Positions 26,787 to 35,923 of a DNA stretch of 64,000 nucleotides are shown here, piece after piece; position 1 is the stretch's first letter, and each line of letters opens with the position of its first letter. Below the pieces are notes generated by a model. The model was given only the letters and a program-made list of their open reading frames with translations, was not told the DNA's origin and made no database searches. The DNA lies in the NCBI RefSeq assembly GCF_003351145.1, contig NZ_QQSV01000010.1:1-64000 (forward strand). The letters run 5' to 3'. This DNA is from Meiothermus sp. QL-1. Its GTDB lineage: Bacteria > Deinococcota > Deinococci > Deinococcales > Thermaceae. A program made the position numbers and the translations under genes.

Positions 26787-27443
26787 ATGGCGGTGACGGA
26801 GCGGCCCACCGAGACCCAGAGTGCCTATCATCTGGTGCGCCGGGCTATTCTGGCCGGGGAGCTTTTACCGGGGCAGCGCCTGGTAGAAAAAGAACTCTCG
26901 GAGCGCTTCAAGGTGGGGCGCGCCGCCATTCGCACCGCTCTGGCCCGTTTGGAGCAGGAAGGCCTGGTAGAAAGCGAGCCCTTCCGGGGGGCCTGGGTGC
27001 GCACCATTGGCGAGGCGGAGGCGGTGGAGATTCTGGAAGCCCGCGCGGCGCTGGAAGCCCTGGCGGCTTCCCACGCCGCTTGCAAGGCCACCGCCGAGCA
27101 GATCGAGGCCCTTTGGGCCATCCACCGCCAGATGGAGGAGCGGCACCGCCAGGGCGACCTGTTGGGCATGTCCGAGCTCAACAGCCTGCTGCACCGCACC
27201 ATTGTGGAAATCTCCGGCCACCAGACCGCCGCCCGGCTCATCGAGAGCCTCAGAGCCCAGGGGGTGCGGCACCAGTTCCACACCATTTTGGTGCCGGGCC
27301 GTCCCCAGCAGTCGTTGCAAGAGCACCGCCGCATCATCGAGGCGGTGGCGGCCCACCAACCCAAGGAGGCTGCCGAGGCGATGAAGCTTCACCTCGAGGG
27401 CGTCATCGCAGCCCTCAGGCGTATTGGGAGGAGTACCCTATGA
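26787..27443 (+). CDS. GntR-family transcriptional regulator, FCD subfamily
   Basis: 218 aa. N-terminal winged helix (SAYHLVRRAILAGELLPGQRLVEKELSERF with GRAAIRTALARLEQEGLV) and a C-terminal all-helical FCD ligand domain from about residue 75, with conserved-looking His residues (LLHRTIVEISGHQ). Starts 1 nt after the dioxygenase stop and overlaps the next gene by ATGA. It probably represses both cluster promoters through the shared ATTGTTGACAAT sites and senses a pathway intermediate (inference). Confidence 0.93.
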   Translation: MAVTERPTETQSAYHLVRRAILAGELLPGQRLVEKELSERFKVGRAAIRTALARLEQEGLVESEPFRGAWVRTIGEAEAVEILEARAALEALAASHAACKATAEQIEALWAIHRQMEERHRQGDLLGMSELNSLLHRTIVEISGHQTAARLIESLRAQGVRHQFHTILVPGRPQQSLQEHRRIIEAVAAHQPKEAAEAMKLHLEGVIAALRRIGRSTL

Positions 27444-28351
27444 ACCCCAGCGAACGCGCCATGGAACTGGTACGTGGCGCCTATGACCTGCACGTGCACA
27501 TCGAGCCCGATGTGATTCCCCGCCGCACCCATGACCTCGAGCTGGCCCAGCGCTTCCGTGAGCGGGGTCTGGCTGGCTTCGTGCTCAAGTCCCACTATGT
27601 CCCCACCGCCGAGCGGGCCGCTCTGGCCCGGCGGGCGGTGCCCGGGGTGGAGGTGTTAGGCAGCCTAACCCTGAACCACGGGGTGGGGGGGCTCAACCCG
27701 GTGGCGGTGGAGATTGCCGCCCGCGAGGGGGCCCGCATCGTCTGGCTGCCCACCGTGGACGCGGCCAACGAGGCCCGCGAGGCCCAGGCCTTGCCGCCGG
27801 AGAAAAAACCCCTATGGGCCAAGCTGCAAGCGGAGTTCCGGCAGGCTGGGCTGCCCCTCGAGCCCATCGAGGTACTGGACGCCAACGGCCGGGTGCTGCC
27901 CGCGCTGCGCCAGGTTTTGAGGGTTATTGCCCGGCACAACTTGGTGTTAGCCACCGGGCACCTGGGCCGCCACGAGATTGGAAGGGTGGTGGAGGCGGCC
28001 TTGGAGGAGGGGGTGCGTCACATCGTCATCACCCACCCCGACTACCCCACCCAGGCCCTACCCCTGGCCGAGCAGCGCTGGCTGGCCGAGCAGGGGGCCT
28101 ACCTCGAGCGCTGCTTGGTGCCGGTTTGGAGCGGCAAAGTGGCCTGGGAGCGGGTCTTCGAGGCAATCCGGGCCACCGGCCCCGAGCAAAACCTGCTCTC
28201 CACCGACCTGGGCCAGCCCAAGAACCCCCCGGTGGAGGACGGGCTGGCCCTGTTTGTCGATAAGCTCCTGGAGGCCGGCTTCGGCGAAGACGAGGTGCGC
28301 CGGATGGCGGTGACCAACACCGTAAAACTGGCCCAAGGAGGGCGGGCATGA
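27440..28351 (+). CDS. Metal-dependent hydrolase-like protein (DUF6282 type), candidate pyrone-dicarboxylate hydrolase
   Basis: 303 aa. TIM-barrel amidohydrolase-like features: an N-terminal YDLHVHIEPD metal motif, KSHYVPTAER, TGHLGRHE, ITHPDYPTQ and a late STDLGQPKNP Asp. I associate this pattern with DUF6282 proteins of unassigned function. ATG 27440 overlaps the gntR stop. In the cluster it occupies the position of LigI, itself an amidohydrolase-superfamily enzyme that opens 2-pyrone-4,6-dicarboxylate; that role is inference from context. Confidence 0.82.
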   Translation: MNPSERAMELVRGAYDLHVHIEPDVIPRRTHDLELAQRFRERGLAGFVLKSHYVPTAERAALARRAVPGVEVLGSLTLNHGVGGLNPVAVEIAAREGARIVWLPTVDAANEAREAQALPPEKKPLWAKLQAEFRQAGLPLEPIEVLDANGRVLPALRQVLRVIARHNLVLATGHLGRHEIGRVVEAALEEGVRHIVITHPDYPTQALPLAEQRWLAEQGAYLERCLVPVWSGKVAWERVFEAIRATGPEQNLLSTDLGQPKNPPVEDGLALFVDKLLEAGFGEDEVRRMAVTNTVKLAQGGRA

Positions 28352-29058
28352 AGCGGATGCTGGTCTTCAGCGCCCACGCCGCCGACTTTGTCTGGAGGGC
28401 GGGCGGGGCCATCGCCAGCGTGTGCGCCCAGGGAGGGCAGGCCCGGGTGGTGGCCCTGAGCTACGGCGAACGCGGGGAGTCGGGGGAGCTTTGGAAGGAG
28501 CCCGGCCAGACCGTGGAACGGGTCAAGGCCATCCGCCACGCCGAGGCCACCCAGGCCGCCGAAGCCCTAGGGGCCAGCTTCGAGTGCCTGGATCTGGGCG
28601 ACTACCCCTTGCGGGTGGACGATAAGGCTCTGGAGCGCATGGTGGAGATTATCGTGGAGACCGCACCGGACCTGCTCCTCACCCACGCCGAGAAAGACCC
28701 CTTCAACCCCGACCACCCGCTGACCTACCAGGCGGTGGAGAAGGCCCGCCAGCTCGCTACCGGGGCGGGGGTGGCCAGCGCCTTTCGCACTGTGCGGCCC
28801 CCGGAGTTTTTGCTCTTTGAGCCCCACCAGCCCGAGCTGTGCGGCTTTGTGCCCACGGTTTTTTTGGACATCACCCCGGTGTGGGAGAAGAAGCTAAAAG
28901 CCATGGAGGCCTTCGCCTCGCAGGTTTACCTGCGCCAGTACTACAGCGAGCGGGCCGCCCACCGGGCCAACCACGCCCGCCGCATTGCCGGCTACAAGGA
29001 CATCGAGCGGGCCGAGGCCTTCCAGCGCATGCTGCCCCAGGTGGTGAGGAGCCTATGA
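28348..29058 (+). CDS. galB: PIG-L-fold protein, 4-oxalomesaconate hydratase (GalB) type
   Basis: 236 aa, LmbE/PIG-L superfamily. The metal motif reads AHAADFVWRAGGAIA (His10, Asp13), with a later THAEKDPFNPDHPLTY (His113, Asp122, His123). The FVWRAGG variant resembles GalB of the gallate pathway, which hydrates 4-oxalomesaconate to 4-carboxy-4-hydroxy-2-oxoadipate. Most other PIG-L proteins are deacetylases, so the call leans on the neighbour encoding the next step. 4-nt overlaps on both sides. Confidence 0.84.
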   Translation: MKRMLVFSAHAADFVWRAGGAIASVCAQGGQARVVALSYGERGESGELWKEPGQTVERVKAIRHAEATQAAEALGASFECLDLGDYPLRVDDKALERMVEIIVETAPDLLLTHAEKDPFNPDHPLTYQAVEKARQLATGAGVASAFRTVRPPEFLLFEPHQPELCGFVPTVFLDITPVWEKKLKAMEAFASQVYLRQYYSERAAHRANHARRIAGYKDIERAEAFQRMLPQVVRSL

Positions 29059-29705
29059 GCCTGAGTCCGGAGGAACTGCAAACCCTGGCCCGGCTGGGGG
29101 TGGCCACGGTCTACGAGGCCTCGGGCCGGGAGGGGCTGGTTGACCTGCCCCTTTTGCAAATTGTGCCCGGCAGCCGGGTGGCGGGGCCGGCCCTGACGGT
29201 GCTGTGCGCCCAGAACGACAACCTGATGGTGCACGCGGCCATGGCCGCGGTGCGGCCTGGGGAGGTGCTGGTCTTTGCCATGCCCGAGCCCGCGCCGGTG
29301 GCGCTGGTGGGCGAGCTTCTTGCTACCCAGGCCAAGGTTCAGGGGGCGGCTGGGATGCTGGTGGACGCCGCGGTGCGCGACGCCGAGGAGCTTGCCCAGA
29401 TGGGCCTGCCAATCTGGGCGCGCTACGTGCGGGCCCGGGGGGCCGAGCGCAAGGCGCTGGGGCAGATTGGGGGGGGCCTGCAGGTGGGCGGGGTGCTGAT
29501 TCGCACCGGCGATATTGTGGTGATGGATGCCGATGGGGCGGTGGTGGTGGCGGCCGAGCGGGCCCGGGAAGTGCTCGAGGCGGCCCAGGCCCGCGCCGCG
29601 CGCGAGGAGGGGTTGCGCGGGCGCTTTCAGGCCGGGGAACTCTCAATTGACCTCTATGGCCTGCGCGGGCAGGTGGCAGAGGTGCTGGCTCGAGGGGGGC
29701 GGTGA
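29055..29705 (+). CDS. RraA-like 4-carboxy-4-hydroxy-2-oxoadipate aldolase
   Basis: 216 aa, RraA/HMG-aldolase fold. Family signs: GVATVYEASGREG near the start, GRVAGPALTV-like core (PGSRVAGPALTV), GAAGMLVDAAVRDAEEL with the Arg108-Asp109 pair, and IVVMDADGAVVV. LigK/GalC enzymes of this family split 4-carboxy-4-hydroxy-2-oxoadipate into pyruvate and oxaloacetate with a divalent metal. Coupled to the GalB-type gene by ATGA. Confidence 0.88.
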   Translation: MSLSPEELQTLARLGVATVYEASGREGLVDLPLLQIVPGSRVAGPALTVLCAQNDNLMVHAAMAAVRPGEVLVFAMPEPAPVALVGELLATQAKVQGAAGMLVDAAVRDAEELAQMGLPIWARYVRARGAERKALGQIGGGLQVGGVLIRTGDIVVMDADGAVVVAAERAREVLEAAQARAAREEGLRGRFQAGELSIDLYGLRGQVAEVLARGGR

Positions 29706-30466
29706 TGCTGCGTGTGGCGGTGCTGGGTCTGGGGGAGGCCGGCAGCACCATAGCCCACGACCTGGTGCGGGCGGGGGTAGAGGTGGTGGGCTACGACCCC
29801 ATCCCCGAGAAGACCGTGCCGGGCATCCGGCGGGCTTCCAGCGAGGCCGAGGCCGCCTGTGGGGCCGAGGTAATCCTTAGCGTGAACTGGGCCCGGGTGG
29901 CCCTCGAGGTGGCCCACCGGGTGGCCCCGGTGCTTACGCCAGGGCAGGTCTTCGCCGACCTCAACACCGCCGCCCCGGCGCTCAAGCGGGCCCTACAGGG
30001 GGTCATAGCCCCCACCGGAGCCCTTCTGGCCGACATTGCCCTGATGAGCCCGGTGCCGGGCAAGGGCCTCAAGACCCCCTCCCTGGCCTCGGGGCCGGGG
30101 GCCCTGGCCTACGCCGGGCGGATGGGGCCTTTGGGCGCGGTGGTGGAGGTAGTGGGGGAGGAGCCGGGGGCTGCGGCCACCCGCAAGCTCTTGCGCAGCA
30201 TCTTCTTCAAGGGGCTTGCGGCAGCGGTGGGCGAAGCCCTGGAGGCTGCGCAAAGGCTTGGGCTCGAGGCCGAGATCCGGGCCAACATTGCCCAGAGCCT
30301 GGAGGAGGCCAACGCGGCCCTCATTGACCGCCTGGTAGAGGGCAGCCTGCGCCACGCCAAAAGGCGGCAGGAGGAGATGCTGGCGGCGGCTGCGCTGCTG
30401 GAGGAGGTGGGGCTGGAGCCGGTGATGGCCCGGGCTACGGCCCGCTGGCTGGAGCGCTGGCGTTGA
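29705..30466 (+). CDS. 6PGDH-fold NAD(P)-dependent dehydrogenase with DUF1932-like C-terminus
   Basis: 253 aa. Rossmann start VAVLGLGEAGSTIAHDLVRAG, VGYDP after beta-2, AEVILSVNWA, ADLNTAAPALKRA, then GPGALAYAGRMGPLGAVVEVVGE and a helical C-terminal half as in 3-hydroxyisobutyrate-dehydrogenase relatives with DUF1932. The pathway needs a dehydrogenase to turn the ring-cleavage semialdehyde into a pyrone-dicarboxylate; LigC (a different fold family) normally does it. I infer that role here. Last gene of the cluster; GTG 29702 is an alternative start. Confidence 0.82.
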   Translation: MLRVAVLGLGEAGSTIAHDLVRAGVEVVGYDPIPEKTVPGIRRASSEAEAACGAEVILSVNWARVALEVAHRVAPVLTPGQVFADLNTAAPALKRALQGVIAPTGALLADIALMSPVPGKGLKTPSLASGPGALAYAGRMGPLGAVVEVVGEEPGAAATRKLLRSIFFKGLAAAVGEALEAAQRLGLEAEIRANIAQSLEEANAALIDRLVEGSLRHAKRRQEEMLAAAALLEEVGLEPVMARATARWLERWR

Positions 30467-30472
30467 GCCGAT

Positions 30473-30490
30473 CCCCCGTATACTTGGGGG
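30473..30490 (+). promoter_or_regulatory. -10 box of pabBA inside an inverted repeat
   Basis: TATACT (30479-30484) lies 7 nt before GTG 30492, so the mRNA should be leaderless. It is framed by CCCCC (30473-30477) and GGGGG (30486-30490), a possible operator. Confidence 0.6.
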
Positions 30491-30491
30491 C

Positions 30492-32345
30492 GTGCTGGCT
30501 TTCTACCACGCGGCCCGTGTCCGGGGCCTGCGGCCTGCCCTTTTGGAGTCCTTGGGGCCCAGGGCTCCTTTTGCCCGGCTTTCCCTGCTGGGGCTCCGCC
30601 CCCAGCACCGCCTCGAGGTCTGGGAGGGCCGGCTTTACCTGGACGGGCGGCGGGTGGGAGAGGCCCTGGACCTCTTCGCCTACCTGGAAAGGGGACTGGG
30701 CAGGGGGTTTTTCCCCGCCTGGATGGGGTTTTTCGCCTACGAGTTCGCCCGCCACTTCGGCCTTGACACCCACCCGCCCCTTCCCGGCCTGCCCGAGGCC
30801 GCCTTCTTCTACTACCCCGAGGGGTTTGCCCTCCTGGAGGGGCGGCTTGTGGAGCGCCCCTCCCTTTCCCTGAGGCCCCTTCCCTACCTGCCTCCGGCCC
30901 TTCCCCGCTACCCTTTGGCCTCCGACTTTCCCCAGGAGGCCTTTTTGGCGGGGGTGCGGGAGGTGCAGGAGCGCATCCGGGCCGGGGTGGTTTACCAGGT
31001 GAACCTTTCCCACCGCTTCCGCCTCCAGGGAGGGGTGGACCCCCTCCTCCTCTATGCCCGGCTCCGGGCCCTCAACCCCTCCCCCTTCATGGGCCTTCTG
31101 GAGGGGGAGGGCTGGGCGGTGGTCTCGGGGAGCCCGGAAAGGCTTTTCCAGAAGGTGGGGGCCCGCCTCAGGGCCCGGCCCATCGCCGGCACCCGGCCCC
31201 GGGGCCGCACCGAGGCCGAGGACCTGGCCCTGGAGGAGGAGCTTCTGGCCTCCCCCAAAGAGCGGGCGGAGCACGCCATGCTGGTGGACCTGGTGCGCAA
31301 CGACCTGGCCCGGGTGGCCCTGCCGGGCACGGTGCGGGTGCGGGAGCTCTTCACCGTGGAGCGCTACGCCCACGTGATGCACCTGGTCTCCGAGGTGGAG
31401 GGGTACACCCGGGCCGGCCTGGGGCAGGTCTTCCAAAGCCTCTTCCCCGGGGGCACCATCACCGGGGCCCCCAAGGGCACGGTGATGGAGGCCATCCGCC
31501 ACCTGGAGCCCGTGCCCCGGGGGGCCTACACGGGGAGCCTGGGGTACGTTTCGGGAAGGGGGGCGGACTTCAACATCCTCATCCGCTCCTTCCAGCGGGT
31601 GGGGGAGGAGGTCCTCTTCTCCGCGGGGGCGGGCATCGTCATCAACTCCCAGCCGGAGGCAGAGTACCAGGAGACCCTCCACAAGGCAGAAAGCCTCCTC
31701 CTGGCCCTGGAGCGGGGCCGGCCCGGGCAAAAACCCCTTCCTCCCAAACCCACCGCCGCCTGGAGCCCGCCCCCACCCCCCAGGCGACCCTCGGCCCGGG
31801 TCCTCTTCCTGGAAAACCGCGACTCCTTCAGCCACAACCTGGTGGACTACCTGCGGGCCCTGGGGGCGGAGGTAGCGGTGGTGGACCAGGAGGAGGCCCC
31901 CGCCTTCCGGGGCTTCACCCACCTGGTGGTGGGCCCCGGCCCCAAGGACCCCTTCACCGCGGGCCGGGTGCTGGAGTGGACCCGGGCCGCCCTCCGGGCG
32001 GGGATGCCCTTCCTGGGGGTCTGCATGGGCCACCAGGCCCTGGGGGTGGCCCTGGGGGCGGAGCTCTACCGGGAAAGCCCCGTCCACGGGGAGGCCCACC
32101 CCATCCTCCACGCGGGGGAGGGGCTTTTCGCCGGCCTGCCCAACCCCCTGCCCTTTGCCCGCTACCACTCCCTGGCCCTGCGCCGCCTGCCCCCCTCCTT
32201 AAGGCTTCTGGCCTGGACGGCGGACGGGGTGCCCATGGCCCTTTGGGACGGGCGGGTGGCCTACGGGGTGCAGTTCCACCCCGAAAGCATCCTCTCCCCC
32301 TGGGGGATGGAGCTTCTGGCCAGGTTTTTGGAGGTGGGGCCGTGA
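30492..32345 (+). CDS. pabBA: Fused aminodeoxychorismate synthase (PabB-PabA)
   Basis: 617 aa. N-terminal chorismate-binding component I (residues about 1-410: VVYQVNLSHRF, GSPERLF, ARPIAGTRPRG, EHAMLVDLVRNDLARV, FPGGTITGAPK), a proline-rich linker near 415-430, then a class I glutaminase from about 435 (VLFLENRDSFSHNLVDYL, nucleophile Cys in GVCMGHQALG, His/Glu in QFHPESI). Makes 4-amino-4-deoxychorismate for folate. Anthranilate synthase is the other possibility, but pabC follows with a 4-nt overlap. CTCGAG, very common in neighbouring genes, is rare here. Confidence 0.92.
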   Translation: MLAFYHAARVRGLRPALLESLGPRAPFARLSLLGLRPQHRLEVWEGRLYLDGRRVGEALDLFAYLERGLGRGFFPAWMGFFAYEFARHFGLDTHPPLPGLPEAAFFYYPEGFALLEGRLVERPSLSLRPLPYLPPALPRYPLASDFPQEAFLAGVREVQERIRAGVVYQVNLSHRFRLQGGVDPLLLYARLRALNPSPFMGLLEGEGWAVVSGSPERLFQKVGARLRARPIAGTRPRGRTEAEDLALEEELLASPKERAEHAMLVDLVRNDLARVALPGTVRVRELFTVERYAHVMHLVSEVEGYTRAGLGQVFQSLFPGGTITGAPKGTVMEAIRHLEPVPRGAYTGSLGYVSGRGADFNILIRSFQRVGEEVLFSAGAGIVINSQPEAEYQETLHKAESLLLALERGRPGQKPLPPKPTAAWSPPPPPRRPSARVLFLENRDSFSHNLVDYLRALGAEVAVVDQEEAPAFRGFTHLVVGPGPKDPFTAGRVLEWTRAALRAGMPFLGVCMGHQALGVALGAELYRESPVHGEAHPILHAGEGLFAGLPNPLPFARYHSLALRRLPPSLRLLAWTADGVPMALWDGRVAYGVQFHPESILSPWGMELLARFLEVGP

Positions 32346-33106
32346 AGCGGGTACTGCTCAGGGGAAAGCCCTTTGCCGAGCCCCTTCCCGAGGGCTTCCT
32401 CTACCACGGCCAAAGCGTCTTCACCACCCTAAGGGCCGAAGGGGGAAGGCCCCTTTGGCCCGAGGAGCACCTCTTCCGCCTGCGCCGCCATGCGGAGGCC
32501 CTGGGGCTTCCCTACCCGGGGGACGAGGCCTTTTGGGAGGACCTGAAGGCCCTCCTGGCCGGCTTCCCCGAGGCGCCCTGCCTGCGCCTGCGCCTCACTG
32601 TGGGGGAGGGGGTGTGGCTCTCCGAGGCCCGCCCCTATGCCCCCCCGCCCCAGGCCTTCTACCGGGAGGGGGTCCGGGTGGCCCTCACCCCCTACCGGGT
32701 CCACCCCGACCTGGCCCGGTACAAGACGGGGAACTACCTGCCCTACCACCTGGCCCTGCGGGCCGCCCAGGAGCAAGGGGCCTTTGAGGGGCTTCTGCTG
32801 GACGCCCAGGGCCACGTGGTGGACGGAAGCCGCACCAGCCCCCTCCTCTACCGGGAGGGGGTTTTGTACCTCCTGGAGGGAGGCCTCGAGGGCATCACCC
32901 GGGAGAAGGTGGCGGAGGCGGCCCGGGAGCTGGGCCTCAAGGTGGAGCGGGCCTTTCTCCGCCCCGAAGCCCTATCGGGCACCCTCCTCCTGGCGGGGAG
33001 CGGGGTAGGGCTTGTGCCGGTAGGCTCTCCTCCAGAGGAAATCCAGCCCCTCTTGGAGCGCTTTCGCCCCGGGCCATGCCTTGACGCGCGGAGGCCTCCT
33101 GCCTAA
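32342..33106 (+). CDS. pabC: Aminodeoxychorismate lyase
   Basis: 254-aa fold-type IV PLP enzyme releasing p-aminobenzoate and pyruvate. Seen: YHGQSVFTTLRA at the start, an RLR block, the PLP lysine in YKTGNYLPYHLA, and the VVDGSRTSPLLYREG loop. GTG start overlaps the pabBA stop (GTGA). Completes the pAB branch of folate synthesis. The promoter of the following tRNAs lies in its last codons. Confidence 0.92.
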   Translation: MKRVLLRGKPFAEPLPEGFLYHGQSVFTTLRAEGGRPLWPEEHLFRLRRHAEALGLPYPGDEAFWEDLKALLAGFPEAPCLRLRLTVGEGVWLSEARPYAPPPQAFYREGVRVALTPYRVHPDLARYKTGNYLPYHLALRAAQEQGAFEGLLLDAQGHVVDGSRTSPLLYREGVLYLLEGGLEGITREKVAEAARELGLKVERAFLRPEALSGTLLLAGSGVGLVPVGSPPEEIQPLLERFRPGPCLDARRPPA

Positions 33107-33109
33107 GAT
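33081..33109 (+). promoter_or_regulatory. Promoter of the two Met-type tRNAs
   Basis: TTGACG (33081-33086), 17-bp spacer, TAAGAT (33104-33109), overlapping the end of pabC and 31 nt before the first tRNA. Confidence 0.75.
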
Positions 33110-33140
33110 TGAGTGTGCTGGGGGTGTTCCCCACGGTCGG

Positions 33141-33217
<77 letters not shown>

Positions 33218-33241
33218 GCAGGCGCCGCATGCGGCGCCCCT

Positions 33242-33318
33242 GGCTATGTAGCTCAGTTGGTTAGAGCACACGACTCATAATCGTGGTGTCGGCGGTTCGA
33301 ATCCGCCCATAGCCACCA
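33242..33318 (+). tRNA. tRNA with CAT anticodon, probably elongator Met
   Basis: 77 nt. Acceptor GGCTATG/CATAGCC, D-arm GCTCAGTTGGTTAGAGC, anticodon stem CACGA/TCGTG around loop CTCATAA, T-loop GGTTCGAATCC, CCA encoded. The GGCTA acceptor start resembles elongator tRNA-Met; tRNA-Ile2 (lysidine-modified CAT) is a less likely alternative. Confidence 0.88.
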
Positions 33319-33320
33319 GA

Positions 33321-33349
33321 AAACCCCGGGGAAGCCCCGGGGCTATCTT

Positions 33350-33351
<2 letters not shown>
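33321..33351. terminator. Bidirectional terminator between the tRNAs and fumC
   Basis: Stem CCCCGGGG/CCCCGGGG with AAG loop (33324-33342). CTATCTTTT follows on the plus strand and TTTTCT on the minus strand, serving the tRNA operon and fumC. Confidence 0.85.
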
Positions 33352-34744
<1,393 letters not shown>

Positions 34745-34796
34745 AGCGGCTCTATTCTACGGGGTGTGGGGCAACACTGCCCGAGCTTCTGTTGGG

Positions 34797-34802
34797 TATG
34801 CT
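34797..34802 (+). promoter_or_regulatory. -10 box of the YpdA-like gene
   Basis: TATGCT ends 7 nt before ATG 34810, the spacing of a leaderless transcript; no clear -35. Confidence 0.55.
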
Positions 34803-34809
34803 TGAGAAC

Positions 34810-35787
34810 ATGTGGGACCTGCTCATCGTGGGGGCCGGGCCGGTGGGGCTCTCTGCCGCCATTGAGGCCAAGCGGGCGGGGCTAGAGGCGGTGGTGTTGG
34901 AGCGGGGCACCCTGGTGAACACCATCTACCGCTGGCCCCGCGAGACGGTTTTTTTCAGCGAGGCCAGGAACCTCGAGATCGGCGGGCACCCCTTTCCCTC
35001 CCTGGGGGCTAAACCTACCCGGCGGGAGGCCTTGCAGTACTACCGGCGGGTGGCGGAGAACGAAGGGCTGGAGGTGCGCACCTACACCGAGGCCACGGCT
35101 ATCCAGCCCACGGCCTCGGGCTTTGAGGTGAGATACCGCGACCGGGAGGGGGAAGGGGTGGAGAAGGCCCGCTTTGTGCTGGTGGCCACCGGCTACTACG
35201 ACAACCCCAACCGGCTGGGGGTGCCGGGGGAGGAGCTGCCCCACGTGCGCTATGGGCTGGAGGAGGTTTTGCCCTACTGGAAGCAGCAGGTGGTGGTGGT
35301 GGGCGGTTCCAACAGCGCGGTGGAGGCGGCCCTCGAGCTCTACCGAGGGGGGGCCAGGGTTGCGGTGGTGCACCACGAGGCGGAGATACGCCCTCGGGTC
35401 AAGTACTGGCTCAAGCCCGACTTCGAGAACCGGGTGCGGGAGGGGGCCATCCAGCTTTGGCTGAACGCCCGGGTGCGGGAAATCCTGAAGCGGGCGGTGC
35501 GGATTGAGGTGAAGGGGGAAGAGCGGCTGCTTCCGGCCGACTTCGTCCTCATTCACATCGGCTACCGGGCGGTGGACGACCTGCTCCGGGCGGCCAAGGT
35601 GGCCTACGCGGGGGACGCTCCTGTGCTTTCGGCCCACTTCGAGACCAGCCTGCCGGGCCTTTTTGTGGCGGGCAGCGCGGGGTACGGCACGGACACCCGC
35701 ACGGTTTTCATCGAGAACGGCCGGGAGCACGCCCGCCTGGCGGTGCAGGAGATGGCCCGCCGCCTTGCGCGGGTGGGGGGGGTATAG
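34810..35787 (+). CDS. YpdA-family putative bacillithiol disulfide reductase
   Basis: 325-aa flavoprotein with FAD motif LLIVGAGPVGLSAAIEAKRAG at the start, the NADPH motif VVVVGGSNSAVEAALELYRGG near residue 165, and LFVAGSAGYGTDTRTVFIENGREHA at the end. This matches YpdA/Bdr, proposed to reduce bacillithiol disulfide; bacillithiol is the low-mass thiol of this phylum. There is no CxxC redox pair, also typical of YpdA. I choose ATG 34810 over 34798 because the -10 box overlaps the latter. Confidence 0.9.
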   Translation: MWDLLIVGAGPVGLSAAIEAKRAGLEAVVLERGTLVNTIYRWPRETVFFSEARNLEIGGHPFPSLGAKPTRREALQYYRRVAENEGLEVRTYTEATAIQPTASGFEVRYRDREGEGVEKARFVLVATGYYDNPNRLGVPGEELPHVRYGLEEVLPYWKQQVVVVGGSNSAVEAALELYRGGARVAVVHHEAEIRPRVKYWLKPDFENRVREGAIQLWLNARVREILKRAVRIEVKGEERLLPADFVLIHIGYRAVDDLLRAAKVAYAGDAPVLSAHFETSLPGLFVAGSAGYGTDTRTVFIENGREHARLAVQEMARRLARVGGV

Positions 35788-35795
35788 GGTCCTGG

Positions 35796-35884
35796 CGGAG
35801 GGGGAGGGATTCGAACCCTCGATAGGGGGAAGCCCCTATACCGGTTTTCGAGACCGGCCCGTTCAACCACTCCGGCACCCCTCC
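35796..35884 (-). tRNA. tRNA-Ser(CGA)
   Basis: Minus strand, 89 nt. Acceptor GGAGGGG/CCCCTCC, anticodon stem CCGGT/ACCGG with loop CTCGAAA (anticodon CGA), long variable arm (TAGGGG/CCCCTA), T-loop GGTTCGAATCC. CCA not encoded. Second serine tRNA of the window. Confidence 0.96.
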
Positions 35885-35923
35885 AGGGCCGAATCCAGAC
35901 TTTAGCACAACCCGCGGCATCTG

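Noticed and set aside
30492-32345. Anthranilate synthase TrpEG fusion instead of PabBA
   Set aside because: The domain order is shared, but a pabC-type lyase follows with a 4-nt overlap and no trp gene is near.
33242-33318. tRNA-Ile2 (lysidine) instead of elongator tRNA-Met
   Set aside because: Considered because the anticodon is CAT. The acceptor and D-arm look more like elongator Met; a tRNA classifier would settle it.
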